Below are positions 23,301-31,601 of a stretch of 40,815 nt of DNA, in pieces (positions within the stretch are counted from its first letter, which is position 1; every line of letters starts with the position of its first letter). Under the pieces are notes generated by a model. That model did not search any database. It saw nothing but the letters and a program-made list of their open reading frames with translations, and had not been told where the DNA came from. Source of the stretch: Halobacteroidaceae bacterium (GTDB lineage Bacteria; Bacillota; Halanaerobiia; B1SED10-174); assembly GCA_003554585.1 (NCBI GenBank), contig PWGV01000077.1:1-40815 (forward strand), written 5' to 3'. Position numbers and translations under genes: made by a program.

Positions 23301-25069
23301 ACCTGGATCTCCTTTAATTTTCTATACAGGGTTGCCCTGCTGATCCCCAATGTTGCTGCGGCTTTTTCTTTACCCTCGGTAGAAAAGCCAAATCTTTGCA
23401 GTGCCTTGCTGATTGCTTCTCTTTCCAGGGCATCAAGGGTGGGTATGGTTCCCACTTCTTCTCCCTGGCGGAAATTCAACAGCCTTTCGGGAAGGCTCTT
23501 CAGGGAAATTTCCGGACCGGTTTCAATATTGACTGCATATTCAATGGCATTCTCCAGTTCCCGGATATTACCCGGCCAGGGATATTCCAGGAAAATCCGC
23601 CGGGTTCCTTCCTGGAAATCGGAAATGTTTTTCCCCAGCTGGGTGGAATACATGTCAAGGAAAAAATGCATCAAAAGGTTAATATCTTCCTTCCGCTGCC
23701 GCAGCGGGGGGATATAGAAAGGAATAACATTTAGGCGGTAAAAAAGATCCTCTCTGAACAGCCCCTCCTCAATTAACCTTTCTAAATCCTGGTTGGTAGC
23801 CGCAATAATTCTAACGTCAACTTCTTTGGTACTGACACCACCCACTCTTTCTATTTGCCTGGTTTCAATTACCTGCAGCAGGTCCACCTGAAAACTCAGG
23901 GGCATATCACCAATCTCGTCCAGGAAAATTGTTCCCTCGTGGGCAAGTTCAAATTTCCCCGGTTTACCACCCTTCTTTGCTCCCGTAAAAGCCCCTTCAT
24001 CATATCCGAAAAGTTCGGATTCTAAAAGGGAATCGGGAATCGCTGCGCAGTTCACCGTAACGAAAGGTTTCCCCTTGCGGTGACTTTCCTCGTGAATAGC
24101 CTTGGCAAAAAGACTTTTTCCAGTTCCCGTTTCACCCTGAATAAATATTGTGGAGTCGGTATTGCAAACCCTGCGCATCCTGTTTTTTATCTCAATCAAC
24201 TCGTTGCTTGTCCCCTTAATCGCATCCAGGGTTCCTTTTTTCTCTTCACCAATTAGTTTGCTGGCCAGTTTGCGAATTTCTTCTCCCTTGCGGAAAGAAA
24301 TTACCGAACCCTTAATTTCTTCACCTTCATAAATGGGAGTAATACTACAGAATATTTTCAATTCCCGCTGACCATCAATATCCAGGGTCATTTCCTTCTC
24401 ATAAAAATCACTTCCCGGGTCCTCCTCGAAGTGGAGAAGGGGATCAAAATCGGGAAAAACTGAAGAGATATGCTTTCCGGTCCTATCTCCATTTAAAGAT
24501 AGGATTTTCCGGGCCGATCCGTTGATATTGATTATATCTCCCCTGGCATCAAGGGCAATTATCCCCTCGTGAACAGAGTTAATGACAGTTTCAAACTGAT
24601 TGGCGAGGGTGGTAACCCTTCCCCTCATCCGCTTTTCATTTAAAGTTGTCACAATAAAGCTGGTTACATTGTTGAGAAAATTTAGTTTTTTATCAAATTC
24701 ATCCAGAAGGATTCCTTTCTGATCTTCATTTAAGGCCAGGAGGGATACGGTGCCAATTTTTTCCCCGTTATGAAAAATGGGGCGCATGGCAAAGGCAACC
24801 ACGGTGCATTTATCCGAATAATCACACTGTTCACAGTAATGGCTCTGTTTGGTATCTTCAATCAGGATGTGGCTATCAACCCAGGACTGGATAACCCGGT
24901 CGGTTGTGCAATCCTCGTTGTAAACCACTCCTACCTCTTTTTTATACCAACCTGTCCCGGCAATTACCTCCAGATTGTTATCGATTATTGCCAGTTCAAC
25001 ATCCAAAACCGCTGCAAAAGCGTCAGAAACCTGCTGCAAAAAACCTTTTATGTCCTTGAGTTTTTCCAT
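23294..25069 (-). CDS. Sigma-54-dependent transcriptional activator with GAF-like Cys-rich sensor and PAS domain
   Basis: This is a 591-residue enhancer-binding protein. Residues 1-145 form a GAF-like sensor with cysteines at about 54, 79, 82 and 88 (CEQCDYSDKC). Residues about 155-265 are a PAS domain. The AAA+ domain follows with Walker A GETGTGKS (about 312), GAFTGA (about 359), Walker B GTIFLDEIG (about 379) and arginine-finger region LFYRLNVIPF. The C-terminal Fis-type helix-turn-helix is EKAAATLGISRATLYRKLKE. The ATG at 25069 follows AGGGAGAGG and is preferred over the ATG at 25093. It most likely activates the sigma-54 promoter at 23068. The palindromes at both that promoter and its own promoter suggest autoregulation. 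The ligand is unknown; a methylated amine, corrinoid or redox signal is possible. Confidence 0.93.
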   Translation of the reverse strand: MEKLKDIKGFLQQVSDAFAAVLDVELAIIDNNLEVIAGTGWYKKEVGVVYNEDCTTDRVIQSWVDSHILIEDTKQSHYCEQCDYSDKCTVVAFAMRPIFHNGEKIGTVSLLALNEDQKGILLDEFDKKLNFLNNVTSFIVTTLNEKRMRGRVTTLANQFETVINSVHEGIIALDARGDIININGSARKILSLNGDRTGKHISSVFPDFDPLLHFEEDPGSDFYEKEMTLDIDGQRELKIFCSITPIYEGEEIKGSVISFRKGEEIRKLASKLIGEEKKGTLDAIKGTSNELIEIKNRMRRVCNTDSTIFIQGETGTGKSLFAKAIHEESHRKGKPFVTVNCAAIPDSLLESELFGYDEGAFTGAKKGGKPGKFELAHEGTIFLDEIGDMPLSFQVDLLQVIETRQIERVGGVSTKEVDVRIIAATNQDLERLIEEGLFREDLFYRLNVIPFYIPPLRQRKEDINLLMHFFLDMYSTQLGKNISDFQEGTRRIFLEYPWPGNIRELENAIEYAVNIETGPEISLKSLPERLLNFRQGEEVGTIPTLDALEREAISKALQRFGFSTEGKEKAAATLGISRATLYRKLKEIQVS

Positions 25070-25106
25070 TGCCCTCTCCCTTTCAGAATACATTACAGAA
25101 TTTTGT

Positions 25107-25121
25107 TTCTCATTTTGATTA
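25107..25121. promoter_or_regulatory. Candidate activator site overlapping the regulator's -10 box
   Basis: TTCTCA-N3-TGATTA has a perfect left half and two mismatches in the right half. It overlaps the TATAAT of the regulator promoter, so binding here could repress the regulator's own gene. Confidence 0.5.
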
Positions 25122-25146
25122 TAACAAAACGACTTTTAATAAACAA
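25118..25146 (-). promoter_or_regulatory. Sigma-70-type promoter of the activator gene
   Basis: The minus strand has TTGTTT (25141-25146), a 17-bp spacer and a perfect TATAAT (25118-25123). It lies between two copies of the TTCTCA palindrome. Confidence 0.75.
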
Positions 25147-25149
25147 CCC

Positions 25150-25164
25150 TTCTCATATTGAGAA
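25150..25164. promoter_or_regulatory. Perfect palindrome TTCTCA-TAT-TGAGAA (activator site)
   Basis: This is a perfect inverted repeat; one further flanking pair (C/G) extends it to 17 bp. It is 3 bp upstream of the regulator's -35 box and lies between the divergent regulator and MFS genes, so it could serve both. Confidence 0.7.
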
Positions 25165-25294
25165 GAAAAATTCAAGGAAAAAAACGAACTCTTTCTCTCT
25201 CCTGGCAGGAGTTGCAAAAAATTTCTATAACTATTTAAGGAGTTGAAGACATCAGGGCTTTTCTTTTATGGAACCTGGAAAGAAGGTGATTTAA

Positions 25295-26482
25295 TTGCAG
25301 CACCGATCGAGGAATTTCTTTTTAACACTGGGAGTTTGTTTTTTTATTTATTTTAATTTCTTTTCTTTCCAGGTTATTACCCCTCAATATTTAACGGATC
25401 TGGGCGGCACAGGTTTCCAGGCGGGCCTGCAGAACTCCTTCTTTTTCATCGCAGGCATTCTCTTGCGGCTCTATTTCGGACCGATGGCCGACAGCAGGGG
25501 ACGAAAAATTCCTATTCTGATTGGTGCTTTTGTATTTGCAACTACTCCCCTTTTATTTTTAATTAGCAATAATGTGCCGATGATATTTGTTTCTCGCTTC
25601 TATCAGGCTATTGGCCTGGCAGCGTTTTTTTCCAGCGGGACTTCTTTGATCAGCGATATAGCCCCACCCCAGAAAATGGGTACTTACATGGGTTCCTACA
25701 GGTTTACCGCGACTATGGCCTTGGTTGTTGGCCCGGGAATTTCCATTGCCCTGATCAATAATTTCGGTTATTCCACCCAGTTTATTTTCAGTTTTTTTGT
25801 CGGAATGATCTCCTTTGCTCTTGGCGTTTTTTTAATTCCGCCCAGTCTCAAGGCTTCAGAAGTTTCCAAAAACCCAATCTACCAGTTAAAAACAGTTTTA
25901 AATAACAAGTTGCTCTGGCCCATCTATTTAGGGGCGGGAGTTGTAGCCTTCAGCTACGGGACACTTTTAACTTTTGGCTCGATTTATTTTTCCCGCGCGA
26001 CTGATGTTGCCAATCCCGGGCTCTATTTCACCATCTTCGCTCTTTTGGGAATGGTGGGTAATATTTCTGCCGGGGGCATATCCGATAAAATTGGAAGGAG
26101 GGCAGTTGTCACCCCCTCCCTTACTCTGCTGGGCCTGGGGATTTTTATCCTGTATTTCCTACCGGGAACAACTTCTATCTTATGGATCAGCAGCATTATT
26201 ACCGGATTGGGTTATGGCAGCTCAATTACAGCCATTTTCACCTGGATTACGGATGTAACCGAGCAGAAAGCCCGGGCCACTGCCCTGGCTTTTCAAGAGA
26301 GTGCTCTGGATATTGCCTATGCTTCGGGTTCTTTCCTGTTCGGTATCTCTATCTCCCTCTGGGATTATGGGCCCTCTTTTAGCCTGATCGGGATTATTAC
26401 CCTTTTCACAGCAGGTTTTTTCCTGTTCGGAGGAAAAGAACGCAGAAAAAAATATGCCCAGGAAATGGCAGGGCAGGATTGA
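25295..26482 (+). CDS. MFS transporter, 12 membrane segments
   Basis: This is a 395-residue major-facilitator carrier. The motif-A loops FGPMADSRGRKIPI (after helix 2) and GGISDKIGRRAVV (mid-protein repeat) are clear, and hydrophobic segments run the length of the protein. The start is TTG at 25295, 8 nt after GAAGGTGAT; the signal-like N-terminus is the first membrane helix. It is transcribed away from the sigma-54 activator, sharing the intergenic region with the perfect palindrome, so it may belong to the same regulon. The substrate could be a methylamine product, a betaine, or something unrelated; sequence alone does not decide. A bidirectional terminator follows the stop. Confidence 0.88.
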   Translation: MQHRSRNFFLTLGVCFFIYFNFFSFQVITPQYLTDLGGTGFQAGLQNSFFFIAGILLRLYFGPMADSRGRKIPILIGAFVFATTPLLFLISNNVPMIFVSRFYQAIGLAAFFSSGTSLISDIAPPQKMGTYMGSYRFTATMALVVGPGISIALINNFGYSTQFIFSFFVGMISFALGVFLIPPSLKASEVSKNPIYQLKTVLNNKLLWPIYLGAGVVAFSYGTLLTFGSIYFSRATDVANPGLYFTIFALLGMVGNISAGGISDKIGRRAVVTPSLTLLGLGIFILYFLPGTTSILWISSIITGLGYGSSITAIFTWITDVTEQKARATALAFQESALDIAYASGSFLFGISISLWDYGPSFSLIGIITLFTAGFFLFGGKERRKKYAQEMAGQD

Positions 26483-26490
26483 AAAGGGAA

Positions 26491-26515
26491 AACCCGGTTA
26501 TTAATCAACCGGGTT
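26491..26515. terminator. Bidirectional rho-independent terminator
   Basis: AACCCGGTT/AACCGGGTT stem with a 7-nt loop. In the plus direction it is followed by TTTATTTT, and on the minus strand by TTCCCTTTT. It serves the MFS gene and also overlaps the last codons of the convergent nitrilase-family gene. Confidence 0.85.
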
Positions 26516-27508
26516 TTTATTTTCTGTCGGCAATTTTTCGGGTTTTAAATCCTTAATATCCTTTTTGGTTTCTTTCATCTTCCGGTAAACGCTTTCAAAA
26601 TCAATCCGGTAATTAAATTCCACCTCGGAGCGAGCCCTTTCTTCTTTAATGTCCAGGTTCCGGATTATCAGTAATTCTTCCCGCATCTTTGAACCCTGCA
26701 AAAGGGGCAAACCCGAAGGAGCCCAGACCCCACTACCTCCCCAGAAGAGGATTCCGCTCCGGTCATGGGAGCCCACTCCATTGACCCCGATGCTCCAGGT
26801 CTGGTTGTAGGCTGCTTTAGAAGAATTCATCAGGTCCCATAAAAAGCCGTAATAGTTATCCGTCCGCACATTCATCTGGGGATAATCCCGGATAGCGTGG
26901 GCTCTCCAGGCGGCAACAGTGATGATTGCATCAACATCGTCAGTAAAAGCATACTGACGAGCCAGTTCAACAAAGCAAAGGTCATAACAGGTTAAAAACC
27001 CAAAACGCCCCCAGCGCGTATCAATAGTCAGTCTTTTATCACTGCCCCCTTTAAAATACCTTTTTTCCAGGGGAGTCAGGAAAATCTTGTCGTAGGTCAG
27101 GTTATGGTCTGTAAAATCGTAATCCGGGTGGAGAATGAAGGAAGAATTATATAAGTCATCTCCTTTCCGGAATACATTGTTAAAAAACACATATTCCAGT
27201 CCCTGCTGGTTGTTAGAAAGGCTATCCCTGATATTGTTGAACCAGGGCGCAAGGTGGCGAGTTTCTCCCTCCAACAGATGGTCCCAGATTTCTCCGTCTT
27301 GGGCTTCCCAGATGTACCCGGTAAGGCTCAACTCGGGGAAAATTATGATATTGACCTCTTTTTTATGGCCGATCTCAATTACTTCTTCGATCTTGGACAT
27401 ATTCTGCCGGATATCCGTAGTCGGGTTAATGTTTGCAAGAAGTAGCGAAGGTCTCTCCTCCAGGTTACAATAAGTCCTTTCAACAATGCGGGTAATCAAA
27501 ATTTCCAC
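26501..27508 (-). CDS. Carbon-nitrogen hydrolase (nitrilase superfamily amidase)
   Basis: This is a 335-residue protein with the Glu-Lys-Cys catalytic triad of the nitrilase fold: Glu in FPELSLTGY, Lys in YDKIFLTP and Cys in FLTCYDLCF. The spacing fits the family, and the segment ITVAAWRAH is typical of the position after the nucleophile. Such enzymes hydrolyse amides, carbamoyl groups or nitriles. No signal peptide is seen, so it is cytoplasmic. The start is uncertain: GTG at 27508 lies too close to GGGA, while TTG at 27499 has better spacing from AAGGGAGTGG. The charged C-terminus (about 35 residues, Lys/Glu rich) overlaps the terminator. The gene stands alone and the substrate is not known. 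Confidence 0.85.
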   Translation of the reverse strand: MEILITRIVERTYCNLEERPSLLLANINPTTDIRQNMSKIEEVIEIGHKKEVNIIIFPELSLTGYIWEAQDGEIWDHLLEGETRHLAPWFNNIRDSLSNNQQGLEYVFFNNVFRKGDDLYNSSFILHPDYDFTDHNLTYDKIFLTPLEKRYFKGGSDKRLTIDTRWGRFGFLTCYDLCFVELARQYAFTDDVDAIITVAAWRAHAIRDYPQMNVRTDNYYGFLWDLMNSSKAAYNQTWSIGVNGVGSHDRSGILFWGGSGVWAPSGLPLLQGSKMREELLIIRNLDIKEERARSEVEFNYRIDFESVYRKMKETKKDIKDLKPEKLPTENKNPVD

Positions 27509-27590
27509 TCCCTTTCCCCATTAACACTTTATACAAATATATTTCTATTCAAATTCGCAATTCCCCCCTATTAACCTTCTTAAAAAGCAA

Positions 27591-27615
27591 AATCCCCTGA
27601 AAAAATCAGGGGGTT
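27591..27615 (-). terminator. Rho-independent terminator after the decayed BCCT gene
   Basis: CCCCTGA/TCAGGGG stem, followed on the minus strand by ATTTTGCTTTTT. A T-run on the other side may let it work in both directions. Confidence 0.7.
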
Positions 27616-27621
27616 TTTTGA

Positions 27622-29212
27622 TCAATCTTCTGAGCCCTTGCCAATTTTCTCTTCCGAACTCAAATCTTTTAATGCAGCAAAAACCCTATCCTTTTCTTCG
27701 GGAAGGGAGTAATTTTGCACCTCCTGAAAAAGGGCTTTAAAAAGGCAATAAAAGCATAAAGGGAAAACCGCCAATAATTGAAGCAGTTTGCAGGGCCTGC
27801 AAACCACCCGTAAAAAGAAGAATGGAAGCAATGGCCCCCTCAATTATTCCCCACGTAGCCCTTAATTGATAGGGGGGATTTAACATTCTTCCCGAAGTTA
27901 GCATCCCATTAACATATGTCCCCGAATCAGAAGAAGTTATAAAGAAAATAGCTACGAGAAGCATACCTGCAAAAATTAAAAACCGTGAAGCAGGAAGTAA
28001 TTCCAGGGCGGCAAAAAATCCTGCAGCTTCATTACGGGCTACAGCATCCGCAATCCCCCCGCGGCAAAATGTTCCTCGTAGAGAGCTGAACCCCCAAAAA
28101 TACTGAACCAGATTATGCTAACAAGGGTGGGAACCAGCAAAACACCGATAACAAAAGTCCGGATGGTCCGCCCCCGGGAAATCCTGGCTATAAAGGTCCC
28201 AACAAAGGGTGCCCAGGCCAGCCACCAGGCCCCAGTAAAATACCGTCCAGGCTCTATACCAGCCTTCTGTTCCCTCTCCGGCCGCGTCAAGTCCAAAAGA
28301 CATATTTATTATATTTTGCAGGTATTCACCGGTGGAATGGGTTAGCAGGTTCAGGATAAAAAGAGTTGGGCCCAGCAGGAAAAACAGGGTAAGAAGCCCA
28401 ATGGCCAGAATAATATTCAGCCTGCTCAAATTTTTAATACCCCTGTCAATCCCTGTTACGGTGGAAGCCACCGCGGCGATAGTTATTACGACTACAACTC
28501 CAACCCACAAAGGCTCCGTGCTTTCGATTCCAAACAGGGTTTCAAAACCGGAACCAATCTGCATTGCTCCCAGCCCCAGGGAAGTTGCCAGACCAAACAT
28601 CGTGGCAAAAACACCGACAACATTAACTAATACGCCCCAACCCCCGACAATACCCTTTTTCCCCAGGATCGGCTCCAAAGTGGAACTTAACATCATGGGA
28701 AGATCCTTCCGGAAGCTAAAATACGCCAGGGAGGCTGCGACAACCGCGTAAATTGCCCAGGGATGGAAACCCCAGTGAAAGATCGAATACCGCATGGCCT
28801 GATGAATTGCCCCTGCAGTATATGGTGCTCCCATCGGCGGCCAGATATAGTGGGAAATGGGCTCGGAAACTCCCCAGAAAATTAACCCAATTCCCATACC
28901 ACAGCTGAAAAGCATGGCAAACCAGGTTAACAAGGGGTACTGCGGTTGCTCATTATCCTTCCCCAGCTTAATCCCTCCCAGGGGACTGACCAGCAAAAAC
29001 AGGATCAATATTAAAAAAACGCTTACGGAGAGAATAAAGCTCCACCCTAAATATTCAACCATGAAAGAAAAAATTGAATTCATCAATGCCTCAGCAGTCC
29101 CGGGCATGGCAATCCCAAAAAAAACAAAGGCTATGGTAATTATTAAAGCACAATAAAAAGCGGGGTTTTTAAGAATAATCCCCTGCTGATCCTGGATTGG
29201 TTTTTCTTTCAT
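27622..29212 (-). pseudogene. Decayed BCCT-family betaine carrier (three frame-disrupting lesions)
   Basis: Alignment by eye with the intact paralogue at 29345-30946 shows a full-length gene split over three frames. The first frame is good from the start at 29212 through [13 protein letters not shown]; one extra C in the run at 28230-28233 then shifts it. The second frame holds the TM8 motif [15 protein letters not shown] up to EEHFAAGG, where one base is missing at the C-run near 28055. The third carries FFITSSDSGTYVNGML to GGFPFM, and about 17 bp is missing near 27757 before YCLFKALF. The two C-run changes could be sequencing errors, but the 17-bp loss cannot. Downstream codons are still well conserved, so inactivation is recent or partly artefactual. 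Confidence 0.82.
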
Positions 29213-29286
29213 CCGAGGATCTTCCCTTCCCCAAAAGTCCTCACCAATTAAAATCCCTTGAATAAATTCTGAAATATTTTTTCAAA

Positions 29287-29318
29287 AAATCCCCCCGGCC
29301 CTTAAACCGGGGGGATTT
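29287..29318 (-). terminator. Rho-independent terminator after the BCCT transporter gene
   Basis: AAATCCCCCCGG/CCGGGGGGATTT stem of 12 bp, followed on the minus strand by TTTTTT-type sequence. It lies 27 bp downstream of the stop. Confidence 0.88.
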
Positions 29319-29344
29319 AAAGTCACCTCGAAATAACTTTCTTT

Positions 29345-30946
29345 TTAAAGCTTATCAGTTTTCCCTTCAGCTTTCAGGTCCTTGATGGCCTCAAAAATTC
29401 TGGCCCGTTCAACTGGTAAGGAACCGGCCTGCATCTCTCCGTAGAGAGCTTTAAAGAGGCAGTAAACCATCAGGATCATGAGGATCATGAAGGGGAAACC
29501 ACCGATAATCGATGCCGTCTGCAGGGCTGACAAACCTCCGGTAAATAGGAGAATGGAGGCGATTGCTCCCTCAACTACTCCCCAGGTAACCCGCAGCGGG
29601 AGCGGCGGGTTGAGCATACCCCGAGAGGTCAGCATACCGTTGACGTAAGTTCCGGAGTCAGACGACGTAATAAAGAAGATTGCCACGGAAATCATACCTA
29701 CAAAAATCAGCAATTGTGAAGCAGGTAAAAGGCTTAAAGCCTCGAAGAAACCCGCTTCAGAACTCTCCGCGACAGCATCGGCAATACCTCCTGCGCCGAA
29801 GTGTTCTTCATGCAGGGCGGCGCCGCCAAATACGCTGAACCAGACAATACTGACCAGGGTGGGAACCAGAAGAACCCCCACAACAAAGGTCCGGATTGTG
29901 CGACCCCGGGATACCCGGGCAATAAAGGTTCCTACAAAGGGCGCCCAGGCCAGCCACCAGGCCCAGTAGAATATCGTCCAGGCACCGTACCAGCCTTCTG
30001 TTCCCTCGCCAGCAGCATCAAGTCCGAAGGACATGTGAACAACATTCTGTAAGTACTCTCCGGTGGAGTGGGTGAAAAGGTTGAGAATGAACAGCGTTGG
30101 GCCAAAGATAAATACCAGGACTAACAGGGTTATAGCTATAACGATATTAAGCCTACTTAAATTCTTAATACCCCTATCAATACCGGTAATTGTTGAAACA
30201 ACCGCAGCGGCAGTTACAACAATAACTATTGTAACCCAGGTCCCGGAACCACTTGTTATTCCAAACAACCTCTCCAAACCATTACCAATCTGCATTGCTC
30301 CAAGTCCGAGTGAAGTTGCCAGGCCAAACAGGGTGGCAAAAACCCCGATTACATTAACCAGGATACCCCACCCACCATCAATACCTTTTTTACCCAGAAT
30401 AGGTTCCAGGGTAGAACTGAGCATCATGGGCAGGCCCTTGCGGTAGCTGAAGTACGACAAAGCACCGGCAACCACAGCATATATAGCCCAGGGGTGGAAA
30501 CCCCAATGGAAAATAGAATAACGCATGGCAACGTGGATTGTTCCCGCTTCATAGGCTTCTCCCATGGGAGGCCACATGTAATGCCAGATCGGTTCAGAAA
30601 CACCCCAGAAGATCAAACCAATCCCCATACCACAACTGAACAACATGGCAAACCAGGTATACAGGGGATACTCTGGTTTCTCATCATCTTTTCCCAACCT
30701 GATTCCGCCTAGGGGACTTACCAGTAAAAATAGAATAAGTAATAGGAAGATGCTGACAAACAGGATGAAGCTCCATCCGAAGTATTCTATCATAAAGTTA
30801 AAGACATTACCCATCCAGGTTTCTGCTAAGTCAGTAAAAAATATCCCGAATAGAACAAATGCAACGGTAATGATCAGGGCAATGTAAAAGGTTGGATTAT
30901 TTAAAATACTACCTCCCTGATCTTGAATCAGTTCTTTTTCCTCCAC
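29345..30946 (-). CDS. BCCT-family betaine/choline-type transporter
   Basis: This is a 533-residue, 12-helix secondary carrier. The family landmarks are present: GMGIGLIFWGVSEP (the glycine stretch of sodium-coupled BetP-type members rather than the CaiT form), [23 protein letters not shown] (the aromatic substrate-site helix and following loop) and ITSSDSGTYVNGML. The start is GTG at 30946, 8 nt after AGGAGG. The C-terminal tail is short and charged. A terminator follows 27 bp after the stop. With methyltransferase genes nearby it most likely imports glycine betaine or a similar quaternary amine as substrate, not only as osmolyte. A decayed paralogue lies directly downstream. Confidence 0.92.
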   Translation of the reverse strand: MEEKELIQDQGGSILNNPTFYIALIITVAFVLFGIFFTDLAETWMGNVFNFMIEYFGWSFILFVSIFLLLILFLLVSPLGGIRLGKDDEKPEYPLYTWFAMLFSCGMGIGLIFWGVSEPIWHYMWPPMGEAYEAGTIHVAMRYSIFHWGFHPWAIYAVVAGALSYFSYRKGLPMMLSSTLEPILGKKGIDGGWGILVNVIGVFATLFGLATSLGLGAMQIGNGLERLFGITSGSGTWVTIVIVVTAAAVVSTITGIDRGIKNLSRLNIVIAITLLVLVFIFGPTLFILNLFTHSTGEYLQNVVHMSFGLDAAGEGTEGWYGAWTIFYWAWWLAWAPFVGTFIARVSRGRTIRTFVVGVLLVPTLVSIVWFSVFGGAALHEEHFGAGGIADAVAESSEAGFFEALSLLPASQLLIFVGMISVAIFFITSSDSGTYVNGMLTSRGMLNPPLPLRVTWGVVEGAIASILLFTGGLSALQTASIIGGFPFMILMILMVYCLFKALYGEMQAGSLPVERARIFEAIKDLKAEGKTDKL

Positions 30947-31601
30947 TTACACAACCTCCTTTTTGCTGATTTTTAATTTTTGGGGAAAGTTCAAAAAACC
31001 ATCCCAATGCTCCCATTTTCTCCCATTCAACACCCCCTTTATGAACTGTTTTGCAAAGCTGGAAAAACCCAAGTTTCTTTTAATATAGTTGGAATCAGGG
31101 CTGTGATAACTGGTTTATCAGGATAGTTTAAATTAATCTAAAATTTTTTTGTGTTTTGAACTGCTTATCTATTCCGGCTATTGGCAATATTAAAACTATT
31201 TAAGCCTGCAAAAGTTTTATTTAAACCTACCAAAGGTTATTGCTCTAATAAGCTAAACACAGAATTTCAAAAATAACCTTCCAACCAAACTTCAGTAAAT
31301 CTGGAATCTGAAAATCCGGTGGAAGTTCCGAAAAATTCAAGCACTTTCCGCCTCTTTTTGCAATAAAATTTCTTTATTTTCTTTCAGAGGCATTTCGCCT
31401 TGTTGTTTCTACCCTCTTATTAATAATTCCTTCTAAAAATTAAAAACAATTTTTCCCGTTCATTTTTTTGCTTTTCAGGAGACCAAAAAAATTCCCATAA
31501 GAAAAGGGTTTTTCGCTAGAATAAAAAATCTTAATTTTTAAAAAGAAAAACCCCTTCCAAAGAAAGGAAGAGGAATTTTTTGGAATTTTTTTAATCTATC
31601 T
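30947..31601. other. 655-bp AT-rich intergenic stretch with a 21-bp-spaced direct repeat
   Basis: No gene is seen on either strand. The stretch must hold the promoter of the BCCT gene, but I find no convincing sigma-54 or sigma-70 site. An imperfect direct repeat, TATTTAAGCCTGCAAAAG (31197-31214) and TATTTAAACCTACCAAAGG (31218-31236), has a 21-bp period, two helix turns, as expected for tandem operators. The tryptophanase terminator is at its far end. Confidence 0.4.
31551..31573 (-). terminator. Rho-independent terminator after tnaA
   Basis: On the minus strand CCTCTTCC-TTTCTTT-GGAAGGGG has one mismatch and is followed by TTTTTCTTTTT. It lies 28 bp after the tnaA stop. Confidence 0.82.

Noticed and set aside
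25203-25217. Sigma-54-like TGGCAGGAGTTGCA in front of the MFS gene (plus strand)
   Set aside because: GG to GC distance is 8 bp instead of the required 10, so it should not be recognised by sigma-54.
28039-29212. BCCT frameshifts as pure sequencing errors
   Set aside because: Two of the three lesions are in C-runs and could be errors, but the roughly 17-bp loss near 27757 is not a homopolymer miscall, so a real pseudogene is more likely.
27622-31601. Insertion sequence or transposon next to the decayed BCCT gene
   Set aside because: No transposase, terminal inverted repeats or target duplications seen; tandem duplication explains the pair.
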